Shown piece after piece: positions 1-10,571 of a DNA stretch of 64,000 bases (position 1 is the stretch's first letter; every line of letters begins with the position of its first letter). A program made the translations under genes and the position numbers. This stretch comes from Candidatus Sumerlaeota bacterium (GTDB lineage: Bacteria; Sumerlaeota; Sumerlaeia; Sumerlaeales; Sumerlaeaceae): positions 75,985 through 139,984 of the forward strand of contig JADFCV010000005.1 of the NCBI GenBank assembly GCA_017161655.1. Reading direction: 5' to 3'. The notes under the pieces are model-generated. The model did no database searches. It had not been told where the DNA came from and saw only the letters and a list, made by a program, of their open reading frames with translations.

Positions 1-635
1 AACGCAACCAGAGTTCCGTTGTCGAAAATCTCTATCGTCGTCCCTGGTGGACAGTTCCCGCTCACGCTTGCGATAATACGCCCGCGCGGTGGGGGGCAAT
101 TGCAGTCAAACTTCACCGTGGAAATGGCGGGGCAGCAGGAGACCTGGACTATCTTCGATGACGGCGTAAACGTGCAGTTTGGATTGGAAACCCTCACCAC
201 GTAGCTCGTGGGGCACTTCAACTTGCATCCCGTATCGAAGAGACCGTTTGCATCCGGTGGCCCACTGACCACAGGATTGCCCGATAGGTCGAGGACCTGA
301 ACGATCGTTCCCGGCACGCAGTTGGGGGGAACACTTACGACAATCCTTCCCCCCTGACCAGAGCAGTTGCACGTGAACTTGACCTTCGTGACTTTCGGAC
401 AACACCGCACGGAAACGGTCCTTTGCGCGGGAGTGAAACTACAGTTGGGATTCTCCGGTCGAACGATGTACTTTGACGGACACGGAAGAGTGCAGCCGGT
501 GTCGAATAAGCCGGTGGTGCCGGAGGGGGTCAATGTAGCCACGACCGTATTCGTCGCCGGGTCTATGATTTTTACCACCGTGCCCGCAACACACTGCGGT
601 GAAATCCCTACAATAATTCTGCCCCCAGGGTCGTT
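1..635 (-). repeat. 270-bp coding tandem repeat
   Basis: The GRI[IV]V-coding stretch recurs near 611-620, 341-350 and 71-80, exactly 270 bases apart, and the Cys codons keep register between copies. The copies differ at many bases, so this is an old in-frame domain duplication rather than a recent slippage array. Confidence 0.75.
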
Positions 636-713
636 AGGGGGTGTTTGTGCTTTGCTGCTCAGCGGCGCTAGCAGGGTAATCAGTGCCAGTAGCCGCGCGA
701 TCAAGCTGTTCAT
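1..713 (-). CDS. Secreted Cys-rich 90-residue tandem-repeat protein (partial, continues past window start)
   Basis: The frame reads from an ATG at 713 down through base 1 with no stop, so only the N-terminal 237 residues are seen. A Shine-Dalgarno CTGGAGGA lies just upstream. The N-terminus (MNSLIARLLALITLLAPLSS) is a signal peptide, probably cut near SKA-QT. The rest is a tandem repeat with an exact 90-residue (270 bp) period: two full copies and the start of a third. Each copy opens with GRI[IV]V, then CxPGT, then DTGCxLxCP, then a V.NPNCxFTP stretch, a CCP pair, and ends VKFxCNC. Pairs of Cys at fixed places suggest disulfides outside the cytoplasm. The beta-rich pattern recalls carboxypeptidase-regulatory or SdrD-B-type domains, but I recognise no family. 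A cell-surface or secreted structural or adhesive role is inference. Confidence 0.8.
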   Translation of the reverse strand, partial: MNSLIARLLALITLLAPLSSKAQTPPNDPGGRIIVGISPQCVAGTVVKIIDPATNTVVATLTPSGTTGLFDTGCTLPCPSKYIVRPENPNCSFTPAQRTVSVRCCPKVTKVKFTCNCSGQGGRIVVSVPPNCVPGTIVQVLDLSGNPVVSGPPDANGLFDTGCKLKCPTSYVVRVSNPNCTFTPSSKIVQVSCCPAISTVKFDCNCPPPRGRIIASVSGNCPPGTTIEIFDNGTLVA

Positions 714-1225
714 GATGTTCCTCCAGAGTTGATTTGTGAGGGCGTTAAACGCGCCCGAGGGAATGAATGACGGGGAGAAATCTCGGTTCGTCTCCCGGAC
801 AGAATGCCCCGATAGTTCTCCACCATTTGCCGTGGGAGTTGCCTAGCATTTCCGACCTCCCAAGCGGCATGATAGGCTATTTTCCACCACCTCCTAGAAT
901 AACGAGTTCAATGATAGAGTTTAAACTAGAACAAAGTTGGTCCCATGTCAACACGCGGGTGCGTTTTTTTGCGTTTTTTATTATGGCATTGCTGTGACGG
1001 ATCTTACGCACTCGTAACCGAATCAGAAACATGACATCGTTTCGGCCAAAAAGAGCCCCTGAGGATTGTAACAGGGTCTCGTTGAGAAGGACACCTCGGG
1101 AGCACTGAGCGAGAAGCGACGCGAACCGACAATTTCAAAAACTTGTTTGCTTGCATTAGGGTAAGGAAACCCGGGGGAATATACTTAATCCATGAGAAAA
1201 CAGTAAGAAAGGAGACCTTGGAAGA
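714..1225. other. Intergenic region between divergent genes
   Basis: There are 512 bases with no credible gene. The region holds the candidate minus-strand promoter, an A+T-rich stretch (about 890-1000) with T-runs, and the Shine-Dalgarno AAAGGAG of the next gene near 1208. One short open frame on the plus strand (767-997) lacks coding character. Confidence 0.6.
923..951 (-). promoter_or_regulatory. Candidate sigma70 promoter for the Cys-rich repeat protein
   Basis: On the minus strand there is a perfect -35 TTGACA (946-951), a 17-base spacer and a -10-like TAGTTT (923-928). This lies about 210 bases upstream of the ATG at 713, so it implies a long leader. The -10 is a weak match. Confidence 0.45.
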
Positions 1226-1963
1226 GTGCCGCACCGCTACGACTTGGCCATCATTATTCCGGTTCGCAACGAGGAGCATACGGTGAGCAGTGTACTGCGC
1301 TCGCTAGCTCGCCAGACGATGCTCTCGCGCTGTCAGGTCATTGTTGTTGACGGCATGAGCCAAGATAACACCGCCGGTGTTGCGTCGGCGTTCCCCTTTG
1401 TTCAAGTTGTCTCGTGTGAGCCAGGCCGTGCAACACAGATGAACTTTGGGGCTCAACATGCCGCAGCCCCGGCACTGTGGTTCCTTCACGCAGATTCCAC
1501 ACTTCCGGATGTGCAAACAATTGAAGCGCTCATCGAAGCTCTCAATGATCCGGAGGTCGTCGGCGGTGCTTTCCGTTTTCGTCTCCGCGGGAATGATCTG
1601 TTCTACCGTTTCATCACCTGGGCTGTGAATTTGCGCTCCCTCACGGTTCATCGTGTTTATGGCGATCAGGGGATCTTTGTCCGCACTCAGCTCTTCTACG
1701 AACTCGGTGGCTTTCGACCACTCGGATTTTGCGAGGATGTTGATCTTGTTCTACGCCTGCGTAAGCATGGGAAATTTGTGATTTTGCCCCAGGTTGTCGA
1801 GACCAGTGCGCGCACGTGGATTCGCCACGGCAAAGTGCGGACAACGTGGTATCACATCCGCGAACTTATGCGTTACGAATGGCTGCGACGAACTGGGCGC
1901 CTGAAAATTGAAGAAATGGATGCCCAGGCTAAGGACGCCCCAGCTGCTCCGACGTCTTCCTAA
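1226..1963 (+). CDS. Family 2 glycosyltransferase (TIGR04283-like)
   Basis: A 245-residue GT-A-fold enzyme that moves a sugar from a nucleotide-sugar onto an acceptor, probably at the inner membrane face. The N-terminus has the nucleotide-binding IIIPVRNEE and VVDGMSQDNT. GRATQMNFGA (about 70) and FLHADSTLP (about 88) are hallmarks of the TIGR04283 subgroup, followed by YGDQGIF, CEDVDL (the catalytic acid region) and TSARTW with a basic stretch near the C-terminus. The start is GTG with AAAGGAG 11 bases upstream; no ATG start is available. The acceptor is unknown. No other sugar gene is adjacent, so its pathway cannot be inferred from context. Confidence 0.85.
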   Translation: MPHRYDLAIIIPVRNEEHTVSSVLRSLARQTMLSRCQVIVVDGMSQDNTAGVASAFPFVQVVSCEPGRATQMNFGAQHAAAPALWFLHADSTLPDVQTIEALIEALNDPEVVGGAFRFRLRGNDLFYRFITWAVNLRSLTVHRVYGDQGIFVRTQLFYELGGFRPLGFCEDVDLVLRLRKHGKFVILPQVVETSARTWIRHGKVRTTWYHIRELMRYEWLRRTGRLKIEEMDAQAKDAPAAPTSS

Positions 1964-2170
1964 GTAAACCTATAACCTGAAAAGCGTCACGGAAGCGGCC
2001 GTTGAGCAAGACGGGCTGAGCAAATCAATTCGTAACCAAGTCTATATCCCGGGATTATAAGTTTGGTCGGTTTTCGCCACGCATTGCGTGAGGCCGAATC
2101 TCGCTGTTTTTCTCCCTGTTTCCTGCGGGAAAATCGTGAAGAAATCGGGCTTCAACGGGTTTTCTAATAG

Positions 2171-4843
<2,673 letters not shown>

Positions 4844-5024
4844 CGCGCGCCCCGGGTCAGATTCCGGCGCCCTAGCTCGATGCTTGACTTGCTTGCAAGA
4901 GGTGCGGACGGTTGCCGTGCTGCTAAAACGAGTGTTTTGTCTACCCAGAACCTGCAAGAAGGCAGGGACGGCAGGTTGATTCTGATGCCATGGCACAGGC
5001 AATGCGCCAAAGGATGACGTTCAA

Positions 5025-5501
5025 ATGATTGATTTCTCCAAAATGATAGACGAAAGCCGAATCGTGGATCTGAAAGCCACGACGAAGGAGGACGCTCTGC
5101 GTGAGTTGGTGGACGTCCTGGCCACCTCACCGTTGGTGACGGATAAAGAAGAGCTTCTAAAGGCGATCTTCGAGCGCGAAAAAGTGATTTCGACCGGGGT
5201 CGGCATCGAAGTCGCACTGCCCCACGTGAAAATTCCCAGCGTGAAAGATTTCGTGATTGCAATCGGGCGCTCGCACAAAGGCATCGACTTCGATTCACTC
5301 GATGAGAAGCCCGTCTATATCATCGTGATGATTGGCGCCAATGACAAGCAGGCGGGAGATTTCCTGAAGGTGCTGGCCCAGCTCGTGCTAAAGCTGAAAA
5401 ACCGCAACTTTAGAAAAGCAGTCATGTTCGCCAAAAGCCCCAAACGCATCAAAGAACTCTTTTGCTCTGATTCGATTCCGCCAGACGTGGATGAAGAATA
5501 G
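5025..5501 (+). CDS. PTS EIIA-type protein (fructose/nitrogen class)
   Basis: 158-residue phosphotransfer domain of the fructose/mannitol EIIA family (PtsN-like). The key motif GIEVALPHVKIP carries the phosphorylatable His67, followed by an IGRSHKGIDF stretch typical of the family. No EIIB, EIIC, HPr or EI gene is nearby. A regulatory role like that of nitrogen-PTS IIA is therefore more likely than sugar uptake, but this is inference. It lies between gyrB and a purine nucleoside phosphorylase gene. A ribosome-binding AAAGGATGA precedes the ATG. Confidence 0.8.
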   Translation: MIDFSKMIDESRIVDLKATTKEDALRELVDVLATSPLVTDKEELLKAIFEREKVISTGVGIEVALPHVKIPSVKDFVIAIGRSHKGIDFDSLDEKPVYIIVMIGANDKQAGDFLKVLAQLVLKLKNRNFRKAVMFAKSPKRIKELFCSDSIPPDVDEE

Positions 5502-5530
5502 TTTCTTCGATCACTACGAAGAGGGACCAG

Positions 5531-6376
5531 ATGCGACAAGCTGATCGCGTGTCCGACGAATACATTGCCCGTATCGAGGACGCAGCCAAATTTCTGGCTG
5601 AAAGACTCGACTCAACCCCGAAAATCCTCGTTATTGCAGGAAGTGGCCTCGGCGGATTCGTGCGGAGTGTCACGGTTGAGAAAACGATTTCCTACAGCGA
5701 TGTGCCCCATTTCGGCGCTTCGACGGTTGCTGGTCATGCAGGGGTTCTTGTTCAAGGGGCGGTCAACAACACCCCGGTCTTTGTCATGAATGGCCGACGT
5801 CACCTTTACGAAGGGATTTCTCCTCAGCAATCCACCCTACTTCTTCGCGCTCTTCTCGCTGCTTTTCCGGTGCAAGTTGTTATCATTTCCAATGCCGCGG
5901 GTGGATTGAATCCAAAGTTTCAGGTCGGAGACCTCATGCTTATATCCGATCACATTAACTGGATGTTCACGAATCCCCTGATTGGCAAGAACGCGCAGGA
6001 GTGGGGGCCTCGTTTTCCCGATGCGAGCGAGCTCTACTCGCAAGAGCTCCGTCAGAAAGCCAAACGCGTCGGTCTTGAGGTTGGGGTCCTTTTGCGCGAA
6101 GGTGTCTACCTCGGCGGGTTAGGGCCTAGCTATGAAACACGGGCCGAAGTTCACATGTTGCGTGCAATTCACGGGGCGGATGCCGTAGGTATGAGCACAG
6201 TTCCCGAGACCCTTGTGGCAAATCACATGGGGCGTCGCGTTCTTGGAATCTCGTTCATTTCGAATCTTCTTACGGTCCCAGCAGTGACCACTCACGAAGA
6301 AGTCATGGAAAATGCGGGCCTTGTTGAGGAGAAATTTACCAAGCTCTTGACCGCCCTCATTCCCCATTTGACTTAG
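5531..6376 (+). CDS. Purine nucleoside phosphorylase
   Basis: 281-residue enzyme of the trimeric PNP (PNP-I, inosine/guanosine) class, which splits purine nucleosides with phosphate to base plus ribose-1-phosphate for salvage. Visible motifs are VIAGSGLGGF (phosphate loop), PHFGASTVAGHAG, NGRRHLYEG, ISNAAGGLNP, GPSYETRAE and VGMSTVPE, plus an Asn in SNLLT (the base-binding region). The start at 5531 has GAGGGA upstream. It follows the PTS IIA gene by 29 bases in the same direction and is probably cotranscribed with it. Confidence 0.93.
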   Translation: MRQADRVSDEYIARIEDAAKFLAERLDSTPKILVIAGSGLGGFVRSVTVEKTISYSDVPHFGASTVAGHAGVLVQGAVNNTPVFVMNGRRHLYEGISPQQSTLLLRALLAAFPVQVVIISNAAGGLNPKFQVGDLMLISDHINWMFTNPLIGKNAQEWGPRFPDASELYSQELRQKAKRVGLEVGVLLREGVYLGGLGPSYETRAEVHMLRAIHGADAVGMSTVPETLVANHMGRRVLGISFISNLLTVPAVTTHEEVMENAGLVEEKFTKLLTALIPHLT

Positions 6377-6562
6377 CGGGGGGCTCCCTGCTGTACGCGA
6401 TCCCACCGGGATCGGTCAATTGCACCGAGAAATGGCACAATTCGGCACTGAATTCTGCCCCCTTGAACGGAGTATTATGCACCGAACCCTGGGCTCGGTG
6501 ACGCGCTCCACCCGGCGCTCGACTGGGCCATGGGCAATTCTCACAGAAGGGTGACTTCACTT

Positions 6563-6832
6563 ATGAGCATCACAGCCGAGCGCAAACAGCAGCTCATCGC
6601 GGAATTTGGCCGCCATCCCGGTGACACCGGGTCGCCGGAGGTTCAGATTGCTATACTCACTGAACGTATCCAAAACCTCACCGAGCATTTCAAAAAGCAT
6701 AAGAAGGATCACCACTCGCGCCGTGGTCTTCTCATGCTTGTCGGGCAGCGTCGGCGTCTGCTCAACTACCTCCGCGCCCTGGATATTGAGCGTTACCGAG
6801 CTCTAATCGAGCGGCTTGGATTGCGCAAGTAA
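6563..6832 (+). CDS. rpsO: 30S ribosomal protein S15
   Basis: 89 residues, the standard S15 length, with the family signature [16 protein letters not shown], then [15 protein letters not shown] and RRRLLNYL. It binds 16S rRNA early in assembly of the 30S platform. The open frame extends to 6530, but the ATG at 6563 gives the canonical MSITAERK start, and GAAGGGTGA lies about 10 bases upstream. pnp follows, the classic rpsO-pnp order, although a strong terminator separates them here. A hairpin at 6480-6500 in the leader could be structural; I cannot show that it binds S15. Confidence 0.97.
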   Translation: MSITAERKQQLIAEFGRHPGDTGSPEVQIAILTERIQNLTEHFKKHKKDHHSRRGLLMLVGQRRRLLNYLRALDIERYRALIERLGLRK

Positions 6833-6884
6833 TGGAAAAGTGAATTTCTGCCCGGTTTTTTAGCCTCGGGTGCCAATACCAAAG

Positions 6885-6932
6885 TGATGCGACGGAAGTT
6901 TTTTTGGTTCCGTCGCATCATTTTGTTTTTTT
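6885..6932 (+). terminator. Rho-independent terminator after rpsO
   Basis: A perfect 13-bp stem (6885-6897 with 6908-6920) around a T-rich 10-base loop is followed at once by TTTTGTTTTTTT (6921-6932). Confidence 0.93.
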
Positions 6933-6940
6933 AGCTGTAT

Positions 6941-6969
6941 TTGACTCTTGCGTGGTTAAGGGCTAAGGA
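6941..6969 (+). promoter_or_regulatory. Possible promoter for pnp
   Basis: TTGACT (6941-6946), a 17-base spacer and TAAGGA (6964-6969) lie just after the rpsO terminator. The -10 match is poor. The roughly 170-base leader down to pnp holds no gene, and a regulatory RNA structure there cannot be excluded. Confidence 0.3.
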
Positions 6970-7144
6970 TGGGGGATTGTCCTGCAGACCCCAAATTGCA
7001 GGACAAGTGCGGGCTTTTAAGCTTCGATAGAAACAGAGCGTTCTACCGAAACGTAAAATCCCGACACACTCCCCCCGCCTGACGAGCCTGAAACCCGCAA
7101 CAATCACGAACGTCATCTTTATTTGACGGAAAGGCAAAAGGTTT

Positions 7145-9535
7145 ATGTCAAACCTACAGGTGGGGAGTACCCCCACAATCGAAGTCTCGGTTCCCTTCGG
7201 ACCCGATCATCTTATTCTTAGCACCGGCAAACTTGCCAAACAGGCCAATGGCTCGGTCGTAGCCACACTCGGAGGGACCGTCGTCCTCGCCTCCGCCGTC
7301 ATGGCCCCACCGCGTGAAGAACCAATAGATTTTTTCCCGCTCACGGTGGACTATCGTGAAAAGCTCTATGCGGCGGGACGAATCCCTGGCGGCTACTTCA
7401 AGCGTGAAGGACGCCCCACGGAGCCGGAAATTCTCAGGGCGCGTCTCATCGATCGACCGATCAGACCCCTGTTTCCTGACGGCTTTTTCCGTGAAGTGCA
7501 AGTCTACGTCAGCGTTCTCTCCTTCGATGGAAAGAACAATGCGGATGTTGTTGGGCTCTGCGCAGCGGCAGCCGCTTTGCTGATTTCGGACATCCCGTTT
7601 GAGAAAGCCCTGGCTGGCGTTCGGGTGGGTTTCGACGGAGAGAAATTCATCTTAAACCCCACTTATGATCAGCTTGCAGAGTCAAAACTTGATCTTGTGG
7701 TCGCCGGGACTGCCAACGCGATCACGATGGTGGAGAGCGGCGCGCAAATGCTAACCGAGGAGCAGATGCTCGATGCTCTGCGCTTCGGTCACGAAGCCAT
7801 CCAACGCGTCTGTGAGGCACTGGAAGAACTCCGTGCAAAAGCTGGCAAAGAGAAAATCACCTTCGAGAAGCCGCAACGCAATGCCACTCTCGAAGAAAAA
7901 ATCCGACAGCTTTCGCTTCCGAAATTCGCGAAAATTGCCGAGATCTACGAAAAGAAAGAGCGTAGCGAAGCTCTGGAGGAAGCGCGCGATGAGGTCCTCG
8001 ATGCTCTCAGTGAAGAGTATCCCGAGGCCAAGGAAATCATGAAAAGCGTCTTCGAGGATGAGTACTCGAAGGCCATGCGCCAGCGCATCCTCGATACCGG
8101 CATCCGCGCTGACGGACGCCGTCTCAATGAGATCCGTCCCATTTCCATCGAGGTGGACGTGCTTCCCCGTACGCATGGCAGCGCTCTCTTCACGCGTGGC
8201 CAAACGCAGTCGCTCGGTGTCCTAACGCTTGGCACCGGCGAAGATGCGCAAGAAACGGATTACCTCGATGAGAAAACCCAGCGTTTCTTCTATCTTCACT
8301 ATAACTTCCCGTCGTTTAGTGTTGGCGAAGTTCGTCCCGTGCGTGGGCCAGGGCGTCGCGAGATTGGCCACGGCCACCTGGCGCAGCGTGCCATTGAGCC
8401 TGTAATTCCAGATCGCGAAAAGTTCCCTTACACGATTCGCCTTGTCAGCGAGATCCTTGAATCGAACGGCTCTTCATCCATGGCCAGTGTCTGCAGCTGT
8501 GTTCTCGCACTCATGGATGGCGGAGTTCCCATTGCCGAGCCTGTCGCTGGCATCGCGATGGGGCTTATCAAAGAGGGGGATCGATACGCCGTCCTTAGCG
8601 ACATCATGGGCCTTGAGGATCACCTTGGCGACATGGACTTCAAAGTTGCTGGAACGCGCGAGGGCATCACCGCTCTCCAGATGGACATCAAGATCGAGGG
8701 CGTGACTTTTGACATCATGGAGAAAGCGCTCAAACAGGCGCGTGAGGGGCGTCAATACATTCTCGACAAGATGTGCGAGGTGCTGCCCGCTCCGCGGACC
8801 GAGCTCAAGCCGTGGGCTCCACGCATCGAAATGATTACGATTGATCCAGAGAAAATCCGCGACGTCATCGGCACTGGTGGCAAGGTCATCCGCGAGATCA
8901 TTGCCCAGACTGGTGTGAAAATTGACATCGAAGATACCGGCAAAGTCTTTATCGCAAGTGCTGACAAAGAAGCGATGGATCGTGCCATCAAATGGATCCG
9001 CGATCTCACCGCTGAGGCTGAGGTTGGTCAGCTTTATACAGGCAAGGTTACTCGCATCGAGGATTTCGGCGCGTTTGTTGAGATCCTTCCCGGCAAGGAT
9101 GGTCTCGTGCATATAAGCGAACTTGAACCGCGTCGGGTTGACCGAGTTGAAGATGTCTGCAAGATCGGCGACGAGATGTTGGTCAAAGTCATCAGTATTG
9201 ATGACAAGGGGAAGATTCGGCTCTCGCGCAAACAAGCACTCTACCCTGAGAGCGAGTCGAAGAAGAGTTCCCGCGAGGGTGGCTCTCATCGCGGAAGCGG
9301 AGAGGGACATGGGCGGCGTGAATCGTCGCAGCATCAGCGTCATGGCGAACAGCATGGCTCCTCAGCGAGGCATGGGGGAAAACATGCCTCAGCTTCACCA
9401 CAAGGACTCAAAATTGACATCCGTCGCGGTGCCCAGCAGCAGAGCTCAGGAGCGCCCTCAAAGTCTCAGATGCCTGGCGAAGGGATGAAGCCCGATCTTG
9501 GCACTGACGAAATCAAAGACGAGCTCCACGAATAG
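7145..9535 (+). CDS. pnp: Polyribonucleotide nucleotidyltransferase (PNPase)
   Basis: 796-residue trimeric 3'-5' phosphorolytic exoribonuclease of mRNA turnover. It has two RNase PH domains, the first starting near residue 15. The second carries LFTRGQTQSLGVLTLGTG, FPSFSVGEVRP and GRREIGHGHLA. An all-alpha linker lies between them. A KH domain follows (IRDVIGTGGKVIREI, about 570) and then an S1 domain (GKVTRIEDFGAFVEI, about 637). After S1 comes an unusual low-complexity tail of about 95 residues rich in His, Ser, Gly and Lys/Arg, probably disordered and possibly RNA- or partner-binding. The start ATG at 7145 has AAGG upstream. A terminator follows at 9589. Confidence 0.97.
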   Translation: MSNLQVGSTPTIEVSVPFGPDHLILSTGKLAKQANGSVVATLGGTVVLASAVMAPPREEPIDFFPLTVDYREKLYAAGRIPGGYFKREGRPTEPEILRARLIDRPIRPLFPDGFFREVQVYVSVLSFDGKNNADVVGLCAAAAALLISDIPFEKALAGVRVGFDGEKFILNPTYDQLAESKLDLVVAGTANAITMVESGAQMLTEEQMLDALRFGHEAIQRVCEALEELRAKAGKEKITFEKPQRNATLEEKIRQLSLPKFAKIAEIYEKKERSEALEEARDEVLDALSEEYPEAKEIMKSVFEDEYSKAMRQRILDTGIRADGRRLNEIRPISIEVDVLPRTHGSALFTRGQTQSLGVLTLGTGEDAQETDYLDEKTQRFFYLHYNFPSFSVGEVRPVRGPGRREIGHGHLAQRAIEPVIPDREKFPYTIRLVSEILESNGSSSMASVCSCVLALMDGGVPIAEPVAGIAMGLIKEGDRYAVLSDIMGLEDHLGDMDFKVAGTREGITALQMDIKIEGVTFDIMEKALKQAREGRQYILDKMCEVLPAPRTELKPWAPRIEMITIDPEKIRDVIGTGGKVIREIIAQTGVKIDIEDTGKVFIASADKEAMDRAIKWIRDLTAEAEVGQLYTGKVTRIEDFGAFVEILPGKDGLVHISELEPRRVDRVEDVCKIGDEMLVKVISIDDKGKIRLSRKQALYPESESKKSSREGGSHRGSGEGHGRRESSQHQRHGEQHGSSARHGGKHASASPQGLKIDIRRGAQQQSSGAPSKSQMPGEGMKPDLGTDEIKDELHE

Positions 9536-9588
9536 CATAATTGCTCCTCGATTCTTAGGCTCGTAGTTCATTGGAACAAGCACCTTTC

Positions 9589-9621
9589 AAAGCGTGGGTT
9601 CTGCCCACGCTTTTTCCATTT
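9589..9621 (+). terminator. Rho-independent terminator after pnp
   Basis: A 10-bp stem AAAGCGTGGG/CCCACGCTTT (9589-9598 with 9604-9613) with a 5-base loop is followed by a T-rich tract. Confidence 0.85.
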
Positions 9622-9896
9622 TTGCCCTAGTCCTGCCCGAGTGACTTTGGCCTGAAAACACAGGATTTACCCAGGTGTGTGCCCTCCTTGTCTTGTTGGA
9701 TGCGCTTTTTGAGTTGCTTTTGCCCACCAGTGTGATAAAAAGGCTCTTGCCAAGTTGGGAGAATGACCAGCGTTGAGGGTGCCTTTCGAGCGAGCGTGTG
9801 GAGCGGATACATTCGCCCCGCCAAGGGTGCATGGTGGGCGCATGGACATCGTTCATCTGCGAAGCAAGTCTGCCTCCAGGAAAGGAGTCAGGGGAA
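9622..9896 (+). other. Leader region of the CxxC protein gene
   Basis: No gene is supported here (9536-9896 is 361 bases free of genes, including the terminator). A TTGCTT and TAAAAA pair with a 16-base spacer near 9715-9742 could be a promoter. Several short overlapping frames lack coding character. AGGAAAGGAG near 9879 is the ribosome-binding site for the ATG at 9897. Confidence 0.4.
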
Positions 9897-10502
9897 ATGG
9901 AAAAAAAGAGATGCGTCGAATGCAATTTGCCTATCGGCGTGCCGGGTCTCGTCGTAGCGATGGAGCAGCGAGAGCACTTTGCCCTGACACGGCACACTCA
10001 GACGTGTGACGATTGCGCCGCCAAACTTCTTGCTTTTATAGACCAAACCGCAGCCAACAGTCGCCATTATCGACAGTGTGTAAACTGTATTTACTGCGGT
10101 CATAACATCCCCATCGCGCGGCTGCGCTTTCAGATCAAAGATCAGCAGCATCGCCATGTGGCGATTTGCGAGAAGTGCTACGAAAGTCTTCGCGACGAGC
10201 TTCTGCGCAAATTCCCCAACATTGTGTCATTTATCGAACTTGAATGGCACACCCGTGGCATGAAACAAGCTGCACGTGTGCCGTGGCCAAATGGAACCTT
10301 CGTTCGCGTGCACCCTGAGGTGAAAAATCGGTACGCCGGCCAGACAGGAAAAATTGTCGGCTTCCGTCCACTTGTGCAGCCGTGGTTCGGATATGAAGTT
10401 GTGTTTGTTGATGGGAAGCGCCACTTCTTCCACGAGAGAGATCTCCAGCAAGTTTCCACCCCCGATTATCAAACAACCCAGTTACTCAAAGACGTCGGCT
10501 GA
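9897..10502 (+). CDS. Unknown protein with four CxxC pairs and a KOW/SH3-like C-terminus
   Basis: 201 residues, family not recognised. The N-terminal half has CxxC pairs at residues 6/9, 37/40, 64/67 and 91/94 (with an extra Cys61), enough for two zinc sites of the treble-clef or zinc-ribbon type. The C-terminal part (about 128-185) reads PNGTFVRVHPEVKNRYAGQTGKI and continues with alternating hydrophobic residues, like a small KOW/SH3-type beta barrel that often binds RNA or ribosomes. There is no signal peptide, so it is probably cytoplasmic. The frame is open from 9798, but the ATG at 9897 has a good Shine-Dalgarno. A nucleic-acid role is inference. It is convergent with the next operon. 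Confidence 0.72.
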   Translation: MEKKRCVECNLPIGVPGLVVAMEQREHFALTRHTQTCDDCAAKLLAFIDQTAANSRHYRQCVNCIYCGHNIPIARLRFQIKDQQHRHVAICEKCYESLRDELLRKFPNIVSFIELEWHTRGMKQAARVPWPNGTFVRVHPEVKNRYAGQTGKIVGFRPLVQPWFGYEVVFVDGKRHFFHERDLQQVSTPDYQTTQLLKDVG

Positions 10503-10571
10503 GGGCTCTTTCCACGGGGGCCGTTGTCTGGCGGTTTCCGGGGGAGAATCAGCAAAGGAGGCCCCCCAGCG

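Noticed and set aside
767-997. Open frame of 76 codons on the plus strand
   Set aside because: It lies in an A+T-rich promoter region, has no ribosome-binding site and no protein-like composition.
8474-9355. 293-codon open frame antisense to pnp
   Set aside because: It mirrors the codon pattern of the clearly real pnp gene and matches no protein type.
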